A stretch of 64,000 bases of DNA, taken from contig JBMHBT010000017.1 of NCBI GenBank assembly GCA_049890275.1, positions 124,001 through 188,000 on the forward strand, in the 5' to 3' direction. Made by a program: the position numbers and the translations under genes. Origin of the DNA: UBA7374 sp049890275. GTDB taxonomy: Bacteria > Verrucomicrobiota > Verrucomicrobiia > Opitutales > Coraliomargaritaceae. Positions 45,046-56,951 of this stretch are shown here, in pieces (within the stretch, counting starts at the first letter, position 1; each line of letters starts with the position of its first letter). The notes below the pieces were generated by a model that was not told the origin of the DNA, did not search any database, and saw only the letters and a program-made list of their open reading frames with translations.

Positions 45046-46734
45046 TTAAGTATACTTAAGGACCTCTTCAATTGTTGTATTTCCGTCGAAGATGGAGCGA
45101 AGACCGTCATCACGCAAGCTTCTCATTCCCTGTTCAAGGGCTTTTTGTCGAATTGCCAGAGTCGGCGCTTTCTTGTTAATCAATTCGCGCAAGGCATCGG
45201 TGATCACAACCATTTCAAAAAGTCCGACACGACCACGGTAACCGGTCTTACTGCACTCAGGGCAACCATTACCGTAGTAGAAGTCTTTATCGGCAATCTC
45301 CAGCGGGTCGACCTCCAGCATATCGATCAGATCTTGACCGGGTTCGTAGGCGGTCCGGCAGGACTTGCAAATACGTCGTAAAAGTCGCTGAGCGAGAATG
45401 GCTTCGAGAGATGCAGAAATGAGGAACGCATCGAGGCCCATGTCGATCAAACGAGTGACCGCTCCGGGAGCATCATTGGTGTGCAGAGTGGAGAGCACCA
45501 CGTGACCGGTCAAGGAGGCCTGCACCGCAATCTGAGCGGTTTCCAAGTCACGAATTTCCCCGACCATGATCTTATCCGGATCCTGACGAAGGAAGGCACG
45601 CAAGGCACGGGCGAAATCAAGGCCGACCTGATGATTCACAGCAACTTGCATAATACCATCAATCTCGTACTCAATCGGATCTTCTGCCGTGAGGATCTTT
45701 GTCTCCACCTTGTTTACCTCGCGAAGCGCGCTGTAGAGGGTCGTTGTCTTACCGGAACCAGTGGGGCCGGTGACAATAAAGATACCATTCGGGCGGGCGA
45801 CCAACTCACGGATCTTACCCAAAATATCATCCGGAAGACTCAATGCTTCCAAATCAAGATTGACCACCGACTTATCGAGAACACGCAACACCACGCTCTC
45901 TCCAAATTGTGTCGGTAGAGTGGATACACGCAAGTCGACCGGGCGGCCGGCAATCGTCATCTTAATCCGTCCATCCTGCGGAATGCGGGACTCGGAAATA
46001 TTCATATTTGAAAGAACCTTAATCCGGGAGATAACCGGAATAGCCAAGCTTTTAGGCGGAGGTGCCATCTCATAGAGCGCACCGTCAATACGATAGCGGA
46101 TCCGGAACTGATCTTCGTACGGCTCAAAGTGAACGTCAGACGCCTTATCCTTAATGGCCTGTTGGAGGACTACATTAACAAATCGAATAATCGGCGTCTG
46201 ATTCGCCACATCGGTCAAATCCGTTTCCGAAGCATCGTCGTCCATTTCGCCGAAGCTGTCCCCCATATCGCCGATAATATCGTCAATGGAGGAGTCCTCT
46301 TCGCCATACGTATCCACAAGCAGCTTATCCAAGTTGTCCGGGTCGCAGACTAGAACGTGGATGTCCTTATTGAGCGTAAAGGTTAGATCGTCGATGATAC
46401 TGGCGTTGAAGGGATCCTTAGCCAGAATCTTGACGGAGGAGGTATCGCTCTCGAGCGGGACAATCGCATACATACGAGCCACAGAGGGCCGCACGACCGA
46501 TGCGATTTGCTCCGGCACGCGATCCGGCATCTCCTCGGCGTATTCAAAGCTGAGGTAATCGGCGACCAGCGAGAGTATCTGCCCACGTTCAATCAAACCG
46601 GAATCAATGACTGCCTCCGCTAAAGGCTTGCCGGTCTGCAGGTGGGATTCATTGATCTCGTCTAGCTGTGCCTCATCGAGAAGCCCCGCTGTTTTAACAA
46701 TCTCGTAAATCGTGTCGTTATGATCTTCGAACAT
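45046..46734 (-). CDS. PilB/GspE-type assembly ATPase (copy 2)
   Basis: This 562-residue hexameric motor ATPase has an N-terminal MshEN-like domain (about 1-150), Walker A GPTGSGKTTTLYSAL, an Asp-box-rich region, Walker B-type IMVGEIRDLETA, and a tetracysteine zinc motif (CKSC ... CPEC). These mark it as an assembly (extension) ATPase rather than PilT. It is the third gene in the operon, 24 nt after pilT. A closely related second ATPase gene lies on the other side of pilT. Confidence 0.94.
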   Translation of the reverse strand: MFEDHNDTIYEIVKTAGLLDEAQLDEINESHLQTGKPLAEAVIDSGLIERGQILSLVADYLSFEYAEEMPDRVPEQIASVVRPSVARMYAIVPLESDTSSVKILAKDPFNASIIDDLTFTLNKDIHVLVCDPDNLDKLLVDTYGEEDSSIDDIIGDMGDSFGEMDDDASETDLTDVANQTPIIRFVNVVLQQAIKDKASDVHFEPYEDQFRIRYRIDGALYEMAPPPKSLAIPVISRIKVLSNMNISESRIPQDGRIKMTIAGRPVDLRVSTLPTQFGESVVLRVLDKSVVNLDLEALSLPDDILGKIRELVARPNGIFIVTGPTGSGKTTTLYSALREVNKVETKILTAEDPIEYEIDGIMQVAVNHQVGLDFARALRAFLRQDPDKIMVGEIRDLETAQIAVQASLTGHVVLSTLHTNDAPGAVTRLIDMGLDAFLISASLEAILAQRLLRRICKSCRTAYEPGQDLIDMLEVDPLEIADKDFYYGNGCPECSKTGYRGRVGLFEMVVITDALRELINKKAPTLAIRQKALEQGMRSLRDDGLRSIFDGNTTIEEVLKYT

Positions 46735-46758
46735 GGGAGTTTGGGTGTACGTAAAAAA

Positions 46759-47835
46759 TTAATTCAGAGAAGATATTGGCTGTTTCAGACGCTCGCCCAG
46801 CTGCTCGGGCATTTGGCACTTTGAGAGCGCCTCTTCGTCAGTGATCAACCCTTGCTTGTGCAGATTGAGTAAATGAGCATCGAGACCGATCATCCCACGG
46901 TTGGCGCCGGTCTGAATGTCGGAAGCAATGCGGAAAGTTTTGTTTTCCCGGATGAGTTGGGCGATCGAGGTTGTGGTGACCATAATCTCGAATCCGGCCA
47001 CGCGACCCCCACCCACTTTTTTGCAAAGAACCTGCGAAACGACAGCAACAATTGAAGAAGCCAGTTGCGTACGGATCTGTTCTTTCATATCGGAAGGGAA
47101 AGCATCGACGATGCGGTCAACTGTTCTGGCCGCACCGGTGGTGTGCAAAGTAGCGAAAACCAAGTGGCCGGTTTCAGCGGCTCCAATGGCTGCCTCAACT
47201 GTTTCAAGGTCACGCATTTCACCGACCAGAATAACGTCGGGGTCTTGTCGTAAAGCACCGCGAATCGCATCGGCAAAGTTGCTCACATCCGCGCCGACCT
47301 CCCGTTGCGTGACGATGCAGTTCTTGTGTTCGTGATAGTATTCAATCGGGTCTTCGATTGTAATGATGTGGCCCTCTCGGTTCTCATTGATCCAGTCAAC
47401 CATAGAAGCGAGAGTGGTCGATTTGCCCGACCCGGTTGGTCCGGTAACAAGGACAAGACCGCGCGGACGACTGATAATTTCCTGTATACTTTCCGGTAAG
47501 CCGATCTCGGAGAGTGAGAGCAAATCGTTTGGAATCTGGCGAAGAACCATCCCGTAAAACCCCTTGGCGCGCAGGACGCTCACACGGAAACGAGCCTTAT
47601 CTGCAAAAGCAAAACCAAAGTCTGCCCCACCCGATGCCTGCACTTTCTCCATCTGGACATCCGGAGTGATCGACTTGACCAAGGACTCCGCATCACTCGG
47701 CCCCAGCTTCGGGCCATCTACAGGAGAGATGGATCCGTGAATACGCATCGAAGGCGATTGCCCGACCTGAATATGCAAGTCGGATGCCCCCTGGGAGACC
47801 ATCGAATCAAGCAATTCTGTGATGTCGTAGCTCAT
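46759..47835 (-). CDS. pilT: PilT twitching-motility retraction ATPase
   Basis: This 358-residue ATPase powers pilus retraction. Features are Walker A GPTGSGKSTTLASM, the His-box-containing HLVFATLHTTGAARTVDRIVDAFP, Walker B ILVGEMRDLETV, and the AIRGALRQDPDVI motif typical of PilT. It lacks the zinc-binding cysteines of PilB proteins. It sits between two PilB-type genes (gap 35 nt from the upstream one), so extension and retraction motors are co-expressed. Confidence 0.95.
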   Translation of the reverse strand: MSYDITELLDSMVSQGASDLHIQVGQSPSMRIHGSISPVDGPKLGPSDAESLVKSITPDVQMEKVQASGGADFGFAFADKARFRVSVLRAKGFYGMVLRQIPNDLLSLSEIGLPESIQEIISRPRGLVLVTGPTGSGKSTTLASMVDWINENREGHIITIEDPIEYYHEHKNCIVTQREVGADVSNFADAIRGALRQDPDVILVGEMRDLETVEAAIGAAETGHLVFATLHTTGAARTVDRIVDAFPSDMKEQIRTQLASSIVAVVSQVLCKKVGGGRVAGFEIMVTTTSIAQLIRENKTFRIASDIQTGANRGMIGLDAHLLNLHKQGLITDEEALSKCQMPEQLGERLKQPISSLN

Positions 47836-47870
47836 ATCTATCGTCGGCGTTTGCGATGCAGCAGCTAGCC

Positions 47871-49604
<1,734 letters not shown>

Positions 49605-49710
49605 GTTATGTAAGGTTTGTTTGGGAGTAAAAAGTAGGAAAAGGATTAAATTGCATAATTTTGCAATCTAATTTCAGCTTTATTTAAAGATATTTCTATG
49701 AATGGATCAC

Positions 49711-51579
49711 TCATCGGGCAACGCTCATGAGGAACTCTGCGTTCGAGTTCGTTTTTTTGATTCGTTGAATGAGCATTTCCATAGCGTCGACTGACGGTAT
49801 GCCTTTCATTGCTCTGCGCAATCCATAAATCTTTTGCATTTCATCCGGGTGATAGAGCAGCTCTTCTTTTCGTGTGCCACTCTTTTCCATATTTAAGGCC
49901 GGGAAAATCCGCTTATCCGAAAGACCGCGATCCAAATGCAGTTCCATATTACCGGTGCCCTTAAATTCTTCAAAGATAACTTCATCCATTTTACTACCGG
50001 TTTCAACCAGAGCGGTACCGAGTATAGTCAGGCTGCCTCCATCCTCAATATTACGGGCAGAACCAAAGAAGCGCTTAGGAAGCTGTAGGGCATTAGCCTC
50101 CACACCACCCGAAAGTATTTTACCACTATTGGGCATCATGGTGTTGTACGCTCGAGCCAAGCGCGTGATTGAATCGAGCAGAATAACAACATCCTGACCG
50201 ACTTCTACCATTCGGCGGGCTTTCTCAATAACCATCTCAGCGGCGTGTACATGGCTATCGGCCGATTCATCAAAAGTGGAGCTGATCACTTCGCCGGTAC
50301 ACTGACGTCGAAAGTCAGTCACCTCCTCCGGTCGCTCATCAATCAAGAGTACAATCAGATGTGCTTCGGTATACGTCTGCTGGATCGCATTTGCCATCGA
50401 CTGGAGCAGGACGGTTTTACCTGTTCTAGGCGGCGCCACAATCAATCCACGTTGCCCAAAACCAATCGGCGTCAAACAGTCCACAACACGCATCGATAGG
50501 TTATCCCAGTCGGATTCGTTGCTGGTCTCCAAAAGGATGCGACTGGTCGGATAATAGGGCACGCGCTCGGTAAACGGTACAATTTCATTAATGGAAGCCG
50601 GATCTCGCCCCATGATCTCGTTGATGCGAACAACAAACGGGCATGACTCTGTCTCACGTTGAGGATGCAACTGCGCCTTGATAATATGCCCGCGCTGTAA
50701 GCCGTATTTTTTTATCAGTTCCTGCGGCACATAAGCACTCAGACCTCGCTGCCGATAACTATCGCGTTGATAAACAAGGAGACCACCAGCACCTTCCTCC
50801 AATAGATCCAGAACACCCTCGGTCTGGATAGCGGATTTATTTTCCGCTGCTTGCTTGATGAAAGCATGAATCAACTGATCGCGGTTTGCTGCCGTAGGTA
50901 TCTGTAGAGAGGTCTCTTCCGCCTCTGCACGAAGATCCGGCAAGGGCAAATCATAGAGACGCACAAAGTCCAATGGTTTCGTGCCCTCAGACACCAGTTC
51001 ACTAGCGAGTTTTTCAATCGCTTCAACATCCTCAAACAGCTCAAAATCCGGCAAGTCACCCAGATCCAGTCCGGACGCTTCTTCGCGCGGCCCGCGACTG
51101 CGACCTTTTTGCCATCGGCCCTTCTTTTTTAGACGCTTACTGAATTTACTGTTCTTATTGTTTTTGTTGTGGCGTTCGTTGTGGTGACGACCTCCACCCT
51201 GCTTTTGCTCTTGATTTGAACCGCCTTTGGCTCTGGGCGATTGAGGAGCCGACTCTCCAGCTACTGGATCCGAAGATGGAGAGGCTTCTTTGGATTCCGC
51301 TTCAGTCGAAGCTTTCACCGGGTTTGAATCGAAGCTGTTTTGCTCCACCATATCTTCATCGGACGTACTGAAACTAGTGGGAGTTGACTCCTCATCCGAG
51401 ACATCCTCTTTGCTACGTTTCGATACTGTAGACTTTCGGCTACCTGCGTTTCTTTTCTTAGCTGTCTTGCGAGGAGTCGTTTTTTTGGGTGCAGAACCAG
51501 CTTCAGCAGACTCTTCAACGGGTGGATTGTTCGTTTCCTCCGTTGGGGTGGAAACAGAATTATCTTCTTCGTTACTCAT
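49711..51579 (-). CDS. rho: Transcription termination factor Rho with long disordered N-terminus
   Basis: This 622-residue RNA helicase is about 200 residues longer than E. coli Rho. The first 165 residues are low-complexity: a Ser/Thr/Glu-rich stretch (to about 115) and then an Asn/His/Lys/Arg/Gly-rich basic stretch (GGRHHNERHNKNNKNSKF, then KKKGRWQKGRSRG). After that come the Rho N-domain (LYDLPLPDLRAEAEE...), the cold-shock-like RNA-binding domain, and the ATPase core with P-loop APPRTGKT (about 382-390), LLDSITRLARAYN and EFKGTGNMELHLDR. It terminates transcription and silences untranslated RNA. Extensions of this kind bind RNA or promote phase separation in some other phyla; here that is inference. 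It lies 56 nt after coaE. Confidence 0.96.
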   Translation of the reverse strand: MSNEEDNSVSTPTEETNNPPVEESAEAGSAPKKTTPRKTAKKRNAGSRKSTVSKRSKEDVSDEESTPTSFSTSDEDMVEQNSFDSNPVKASTEAESKEASPSSDPVAGESAPQSPRAKGGSNQEQKQGGGRHHNERHNKNNKNSKFSKRLKKKGRWQKGRSRGPREEASGLDLGDLPDFELFEDVEAIEKLASELVSEGTKPLDFVRLYDLPLPDLRAEAEETSLQIPTAANRDQLIHAFIKQAAENKSAIQTEGVLDLLEEGAGGLLVYQRDSYRQRGLSAYVPQELIKKYGLQRGHIIKAQLHPQRETESCPFVVRINEIMGRDPASINEIVPFTERVPYYPTSRILLETSNESDWDNLSMRVVDCLTPIGFGQRGLIVAPPRTGKTVLLQSMANAIQQTYTEAHLIVLLIDERPEEVTDFRRQCTGEVISSTFDESADSHVHAAEMVIEKARRMVEVGQDVVILLDSITRLARAYNTMMPNSGKILSGGVEANALQLPKRFFGSARNIEDGGSLTILGTALVETGSKMDEVIFEEFKGTGNMELHLDRGLSDKRIFPALNMEKSGTRKEELLYHPDEMQKIYGLRRAMKGIPSVDAMEMLIQRIKKTNSNAEFLMSVAR

Positions 51580-51635
51580 AAGGGGAAATTGGTGCGTTCA
51601 ACGCAGATGAGTCGGGTTCGACTGCCTGAATACTG

Positions 51636-52220
51636 CTATGGTGACTGGATTTGTTGAATCAAGCGTAAGGTTTGTCTTTTAAGAAATTCAATACTGCCGG
51701 AGTTGTAGAGTACGTGATCAGCGAGGCGCATCTTGTCATCTATTGAAAACTGCCGTCGACGACGACGAGCGATATCGGAGCTACTCAGGCCTCGAGAAAC
51801 CAATCGAGTGTCAGCTACTGAGTTATTGGTGATTACACAAACTACCAAATCGAAATGGCTTTCAAGACTTTTTTCAAAGAGAAGCGGAATCTCTACTAAG
51901 CAGGGCTTGTCTTTCCTGTACTCCAATTGACTGACCCAATGCTGACGCACGACAGGGTGAAGTAAACCCTCCAACCAATCCAACTCGTTCGGATCCGAGA
52001 AAACAATCTGAGCAATTGCCTTTCGATCCACATCACCCTGATCAGAAATAAAGATCTCAGATCCCCAGCGTTGGCGAAGAGACTCTCGAATCGCCGTATC
52101 TTGAGAAAGTACGTCCGCTGCGACACGATCGGTGTTGGTCGTCTTCCAGCCCTCCGTACTGAAAAAACCAGCAACCGTACTTTTACCGCACCCGATGCCA
52201 CCTGTAAGTCCTATATTCAT
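51636..52220 (-). CDS. coaE: Dephospho-CoA kinase
   Basis: This 194-residue enzyme performs the last step of coenzyme A synthesis. It has the P-loop GLTGGIGCGKSTVAGFF, DRVAADVL, the conserved LEGLLHPVVRQHW, VEIPLLFEKSLESHFDLVV and the LID segment RLVSRGLSSSDIARRRRRQFS. Length is normal. The ATG at 52220 is used; the codon before it is TTG. It precedes rho in the same direction. Confidence 0.95.
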   Translation of the reverse strand: MNIGLTGGIGCGKSTVAGFFSTEGWKTTNTDRVAADVLSQDTAIRESLRQRWGSEIFISDQGDVDRKAIAQIVFSDPNELDWLEGLLHPVVRQHWVSQLEYRKDKPCLVEIPLLFEKSLESHFDLVVCVITNNSVADTRLVSRGLSSSDIARRRRRQFSIDDKMRLADHVLYNSGSIEFLKRQTLRLIQQIQSP

Positions 52221-52317
52221 CAAAAATCAATTTGTCCGCAAAAGCTAAAATCTAGAAAAATGGGCAACAATGGTGAATTGCCGAATCAAACCTTTTCTCA
52301 CAACCAAACCCAATTCG

Positions 52318-54984
52318 TCACTTTTCAACCACGACAAAAAAACGAGTATCCCCCGAAGCCAACACATTACTAATTTGATTGAAACCCGATCCGGATGCCT
52401 CGATGTTTTCATAAGTTAGCCCACCGGAAGAATAGACTTCCCATTGAGAAATGGGCAAAGATAGGTCTACGCTAGTGAGTAAGTCGTACTTCTGATTGCT
52501 TGTGCTATTCCACTCGAACCCAAGTCCGCTCGAAAGATAGAAAATGCGAAGTGAGATGGAAGTCGAAGAAAGCAAAGACGCGGGAATGATCATGATCCTT
52601 GCTGCGGCAAGATTTCCTTCTCCAGAACCGGAAGCACTGGTAAAAGTCCCACTGTAACTACTTGAGCCTGTCACACCTCCGGCAGAAACATCGACAAAAC
52701 GACTTCCCGCTGTATCTATAATTACAGGCGAACCACCGGCAAAACTCACCTGAGCATTTCTGTGAGGATTCTCAACAAACTCAAGCCGGATCATGTCTGA
52801 CGGGTTGAGTCCCGACAGAGTAAAGGCAACGGGATTATCTGCAGCAATGCCACCGCCGGAATAGAGATGGTCATTCAGTAAGTATTCCGAGCCAACATTG
52901 GCGCCCGTATCGTTCCAACAACCCACATTTTCAAATGCCAGCATGACGCCGCCTCCAATATCCATCGAGAGCTCTTGTGGCGCGCCGTTATTGGCCCCAC
53001 CAAATTCGATAAAGCCACTGGTTCCGTCAAATTCACCGGTAAAAAGAGGCCCGTCTGTTGGCCCCAAATCCAAGGCTACGACCGTGACACCCGGCATCAC
53101 CTCGAACTCCGCATGAATCGTACGGTCCGCACGAACTTGGCTGAAGTTAAACTGGCTGGAAATCGTTGTTTCCTCTCCGTCTACAAGTAGCCGCGAAATT
53201 CGATAACCCGGCTGTGGAGAAATGGTGTAGGACTGACCGCCATCGCGATAGACTTCTGTCGTGCCCGCCGGTTCAATAGACCCACCTTTCCCCGCGGAGG
53301 CGACGACAGAGAAGGATTCCAGCTTAAAGACCACCTCTATACTGTGGTTCGCGCTGACTGACTCAAAGGTGTACGATTCAACACTCCCCAGCGAAATACC
53401 ATCGACCCAAACACCAGAGACTTCATAGCCAGAATCAGGGGTTATCAATACGGTTAAACTGTTACCGTAATCCACTTCTGTCTCACCCGACGGAAAAATA
53501 GAACCTCCCACTCCAGCCGTCGCCGTAATGGTCCTGGGCGCATACGATTCAAGGACCAGGCTCAAGTCGTCAAAATACATAGAGCCTCCATCCATCCCAC
53601 TTTGCTCGAAATAAACCGTGTAACGAACGGAAGCACTTCCCTCAGGTGCTACCATACTTGAACGGCTCCCTAGCACTACCCCTGTAGCCGGATCCAACTT
53701 CTGCGTTACCGAAAGCTCCATCCAAGTACCCGGAGTCACATTATTTGCGTTCAAGACCTGTGAACGATACAAAGCCAACACGGTGCTATCAGCGGCTAGA
53801 AAGCGGACATCGATCCAACTCATGTTTTGCCCAACCATAAGATCCTGCGGATGGGTGAGGGCCCATCCACTAGCAGACCAAATCGAACCGGCTTCTACAG
53901 GCAATTCCTGATAAAAACCATTTTCATTATTCGGTCCACTGAAGTCGCCAAAGACTTTGCCTGCGTGACTACCGCTACGAACCATCACCAATTCACCTCC
54001 CGGTTGCCCTCCGTTATAATACCGATTTGTGTTGGTATCGACATACCCGCCGGGGCCATTTGAGCCACCTTCGGGAGAGAACCCGATCCAGGGTGCGAGC
54101 GAGCTATTTTCAAATCCAGAATTACTGAAGGTATTCGTATCCTCCGCTATCCCCCGTTCATAAACGCGAACGTAGTCCACCCACATCTGCTTTGGGAAAG
54201 TAACTGCTGGGTCTAGAGCGCCACCAAAATTCCCACCAATCGCCATATTTAACAATATGAAATGATTATGATCAAAGACCCATTCATTTGAACCCAAATC
54301 TGCTGGTGATGCGTTGTGGTAGTTGATGCCATCCACATACCAACGTATTTGGTTTTCATCCCACTCCACCGCATATACATGATAGTCGTCGGCTACGTTA
54401 TTGGAGAATGTATAGGTGTTGCCAAACGAGTTGCCGGCAAAGTAGTTGGGGCCATGGATCGTCCCAAAAACCTCTTTTGGCTGTCGACCCACGTATTCCA
54501 TAATGTCAATCTCCCCGCACTGAGGCCAACCGACAGAACCAATATCAGAACCAAGCATCCAAAAAGCCGGCCAGAGCCCGGAGCCTTCCGGTACCTTGAT
54601 CCGCGCCTCAAATCGGCCGTAAGTCCAGTCCCACTTCCCTCTGGTCAACAATCGTGCAGATGTGTGGTTCCGCCCACCGTAACTTTCTTGATGGGCCTCG
54701 ATGAGCAGTTGGCCATTTTCAATCCGCGCATTTTTTGTGCGATTGGTGTAATACTGAATCTCGTTATTCCCCCAGCCTCCTCCGCCGATATCATAGCCCC
54801 ACTTGGCCGGATCAGGTGCCGAACCGTCCACCTGAGAAAACTCATCGGACCAAACAAGCTGCCAACCAGGCAGGGTTTGCGCTGAAACCAATCCGGCACT
54901 GAAAAGAAAAAAGACAAAAAGAAAACATGCACACAGCAAAGGTACGCTTTTCGGCTTAATCCGCATAAATAAGTATGCCTGCAT
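52318..54984 (-). CDS. Secreted GH16 beta-glucanase (laminarinase-like) with accessory modules
   Basis: This exported glycoside hydrolase of about 888 residues has a signal peptide (about 1-36, ending LVSAQ). A family 16 catalytic domain (about 40-275) has GEIDIMEY with the catalytic pair E158/E163 and D160, plus GRFEARIKVPEGSGLWPAFWML. A CBM4/9-like beta-sandwich follows (about 285-485). Two divergent InlB-type repeats (GGSIFPSG and GGSIEPAG) and a C-terminal beta-rich region complete the protein. GH16 enzymes of this type usually cleave beta-1,3- or mixed-linked glucans such as laminarin; agarase or carrageenase specificity is less likely but not excluded. In-frame starts at 55002 (TTG) and 54966 (ATG) are alternatives. 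The InlB-type modules are shared with the 21.7-kb surface protein. Confidence 0.9.
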   Translation of the reverse strand: MQAYLFMRIKPKSVPLLCACFLFVFFLFSAGLVSAQTLPGWQLVWSDEFSQVDGSAPDPAKWGYDIGGGGWGNNEIQYYTNRTKNARIENGQLLIEAHQESYGGRNHTSARLLTRGKWDWTYGRFEARIKVPEGSGLWPAFWMLGSDIGSVGWPQCGEIDIMEYVGRQPKEVFGTIHGPNYFAGNSFGNTYTFSNNVADDYHVYAVEWDENQIRWYVDGINYHNASPADLGSNEWVFDHNHFILLNMAIGGNFGGALDPAVTFPKQMWVDYVRVYERGIAEDTNTFSNSGFENSSLAPWIGFSPEGGSNGPGGYVDTNTNRYYNGGQPGGELVMVRSGSHAGKVFGDFSGPNNENGFYQELPVEAGSIWSASGWALTHPQDLMVGQNMSWIDVRFLAADSTVLALYRSQVLNANNVTPGTWMELSVTQKLDPATGVVLGSRSSMVAPEGSASVRYTVYFEQSGMDGGSMYFDDLSLVLESYAPRTITATAGVGGSIFPSGETEVDYGNSLTVLITPDSGYEVSGVWVDGISLGSVESYTFESVSANHSIEVVFKLESFSVVASAGKGGSIEPAGTTEVYRDGGQSYTISPQPGYRISRLLVDGEETTISSQFNFSQVRADRTIHAEFEVMPGVTVVALDLGPTDGPLFTGEFDGTSGFIEFGGANNGAPQELSMDIGGGVMLAFENVGCWNDTGANVGSEYLLNDHLYSGGGIAADNPVAFTLSGLNPSDMIRLEFVENPHRNAQVSFAGGSPVIIDTAGSRFVDVSAGGVTGSSSYSGTFTSASGSGEGNLAAARIMIIPASLLSSTSISLRIFYLSSGLGFEWNSTSNQKYDLLTSVDLSLPISQWEVYSSGGLTYENIEASGSGFNQISNVLASGDTRFFVVVEK

Positions 54985-55154
54985 GATTGTTACTTCGTTC
55001 AAACACCAATTAAATGCATACTAGTACAAGCACAAGTGGATCGATGTGAAACCTTAAACTGTGGTCGATCGAATCCGGTACCTATTTTCATATTCAATTT
55101 ACATGAATTAAGCCTTAGACAAATAACTAACTGTTCTATGTATAGTTATTTATT

Positions 55155-56693
55155 ATGTTAGGCATAACTCACTCAGCAGCACTCGTTGGCATTGAAGCCG
55201 AACCTGTACAAGTCGAGGTTAACACCGGTGAATCCGGAGAACTGAAGTTTATCTTGGTTGGTCTGCCCGATGCGGCAGTCAAGGAATCTCAGGATCGAGT
55301 TTTCTCTGCGCTCAGTAATAGCGGCTATCAGCTCCCGTACACCCGAACAACCATCAATCTTGCGCCGGCAGGACTGCGCAAAGAAGGAGCGGATTACGAC
55401 TTACCAATAGCCATCGCTATCCTCGCTGCCATGAAGCAATGCGATGCAGAACGACTTGAAGATTTTTTATTATCCGGAGAATTAAGTTTGTCCGGTGCCA
55501 CTCGTCCGGTACGCGGATCTCTGGCTCTCGCTATGCTCGCAAAAAAAATGGGAAAACGAGGCATCATCGTCCCCCAAAAAAGTGCCGATGAAGCGGCTCT
55601 CGTTGAAGGGATTGAAGTCTACCCAGCCAGCAGTCTCGATCAAGTTGTCCGTTTCCTCAATGGTGCACATACGATACCTACCTTGCCCTCGGATAAAAGT
55701 GCCTTTTTGCGTTCCCAAGAACCCGAAGCTACCCTCGACTTCGCCGATGTAAAAGGTCAGCTGGGTGTGCGCCGTGCAGTTGAAATAGCCGCAAGCGGAG
55801 GACATAACATGCTCATGATTGGCCCTCCGGGTTCTGGGAAGTCTATGATCGCGAAGCGCATACCTAGCATTATGCCCCGCCCTGATAGAGATGTATTTCT
55901 TGAGATTTTGCGTGTGTACTCCGCGGCTGGAATCACAACCTATAGTGATAACGGAGGATACCGCCGCCCCTTTCGGTCGCCCCACCACACGATTAGCCAA
56001 GTCGGTTTGCTAGGCGGTGGTGTTATTCCCGGCCCTGGCGAAATTTCTTTAGCTCACAATGGTGTTCTCTTCCTGGACGAACTTCCTGAGTTCAAACGAT
56101 CCGCACTTGAAGTACTTCGACAACCGCTGGAAGACGGACAAGTAACGCTCTCCAGAAGTGCCGGCAAGGTCACTCTCCCCTGCGCCGTCATGCTGATCTG
56201 CGCAATGAATCCCTGCCCTTGTGGCTACGCAGGAACAAGCGAAAAGCAATGCCGCTGCTCACTTCGACAAATTCAGCGCTATCGATCTCGCATCAGTGGA
56301 CCACTACTCGATCGGATTGATTTGCATGTGGAAGCTCCTGCATTGCGTATTGAAGAGTTAAGAAACGCATCTTCAGGTGAGCCCTCTTTACCCATTCGCC
56401 TCCGCTGTGAAAATGCGCGATCCATACAAGCCGAACGGTTCAAAAATAGTCCGACGCAGTGCAATGCAAACATGACGCAAAAAGAAATTAGTAAATACTC
56501 TAAATTAAACAGCCCACAGGGCAAACTTCTCCAAAATGCAATGGAAGAACTTCAACTTTCGGCACGTGCTTATAATCGAATTTTAAAAATCGCTCGTACT
56601 ATATCGGATTTATGCGGAGAAGACTCTATTTCCGACCAAGCCTTGTTTGAAGCAATCCAATATCGCAGCCTAGATAGGGGTCTTTTCACCTAA
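55155..56693 (+). CDS. comM: YifB/ComM family Mg-chelatase-like AAA+ ATPase
   Basis: This 512-residue protein has an N-terminal ChlI-like/Lon-protease-fold domain (about 1-190), an AAA+ core with Walker A GPPGSGKSM and Walker B LFLDELPEF, and the hallmark FRSPHHTISQVGLLGGG. The zinc-finger-like CAMNPCPCGYAGTSEKQCRC and SGPLLDRIDLHVE follow, then a C-terminal Mg-chelatase lid. ComM is a branch-migration helicase that helps integrate donor DNA during natural transformation. This fits the presence of type IV pilus motor genes, though competence itself is inferred. It is a single-gene unit. Confidence 0.94.
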   Translation: MLGITHSAALVGIEAEPVQVEVNTGESGELKFILVGLPDAAVKESQDRVFSALSNSGYQLPYTRTTINLAPAGLRKEGADYDLPIAIAILAAMKQCDAERLEDFLLSGELSLSGATRPVRGSLALAMLAKKMGKRGIIVPQKSADEAALVEGIEVYPASSLDQVVRFLNGAHTIPTLPSDKSAFLRSQEPEATLDFADVKGQLGVRRAVEIAASGGHNMLMIGPPGSGKSMIAKRIPSIMPRPDRDVFLEILRVYSAAGITTYSDNGGYRRPFRSPHHTISQVGLLGGGVIPGPGEISLAHNGVLFLDELPEFKRSALEVLRQPLEDGQVTLSRSAGKVTLPCAVMLICAMNPCPCGYAGTSEKQCRCSLRQIQRYRSRISGPLLDRIDLHVEAPALRIEELRNASSGEPSLPIRLRCENARSIQAERFKNSPTQCNANMTQKEISKYSKLNSPQGKLLQNAMEELQLSARAYNRILKIARTISDLCGEDSISDQALFEAIQYRSLDRGLFT

Positions 56694-56812
56694 TTTAATT
56701 AGGGTTTTAAATCTAAATAGTATAGGCTATATAATAAAAAATTGCAGGTAAATGATATAACATCTTGCTAAAGATTCCCTGCATCATTTAGGTTATATAT
56801 ATACTTTTACTT

Positions 56813-56900
<88 letters not shown>

Positions 56901-56951
56901 ACCCATATCAACTCCCTAATAACAACAGACCACATCCGCTTACATAAAATC

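Noticed and set aside
52254..52285. Weak hairpin GGCAA...TTGCC downstream of the GH16 gene
   Set aside because: The stem is only about 5 bp with a long loop and a poor T-run, too weak to call a terminator.
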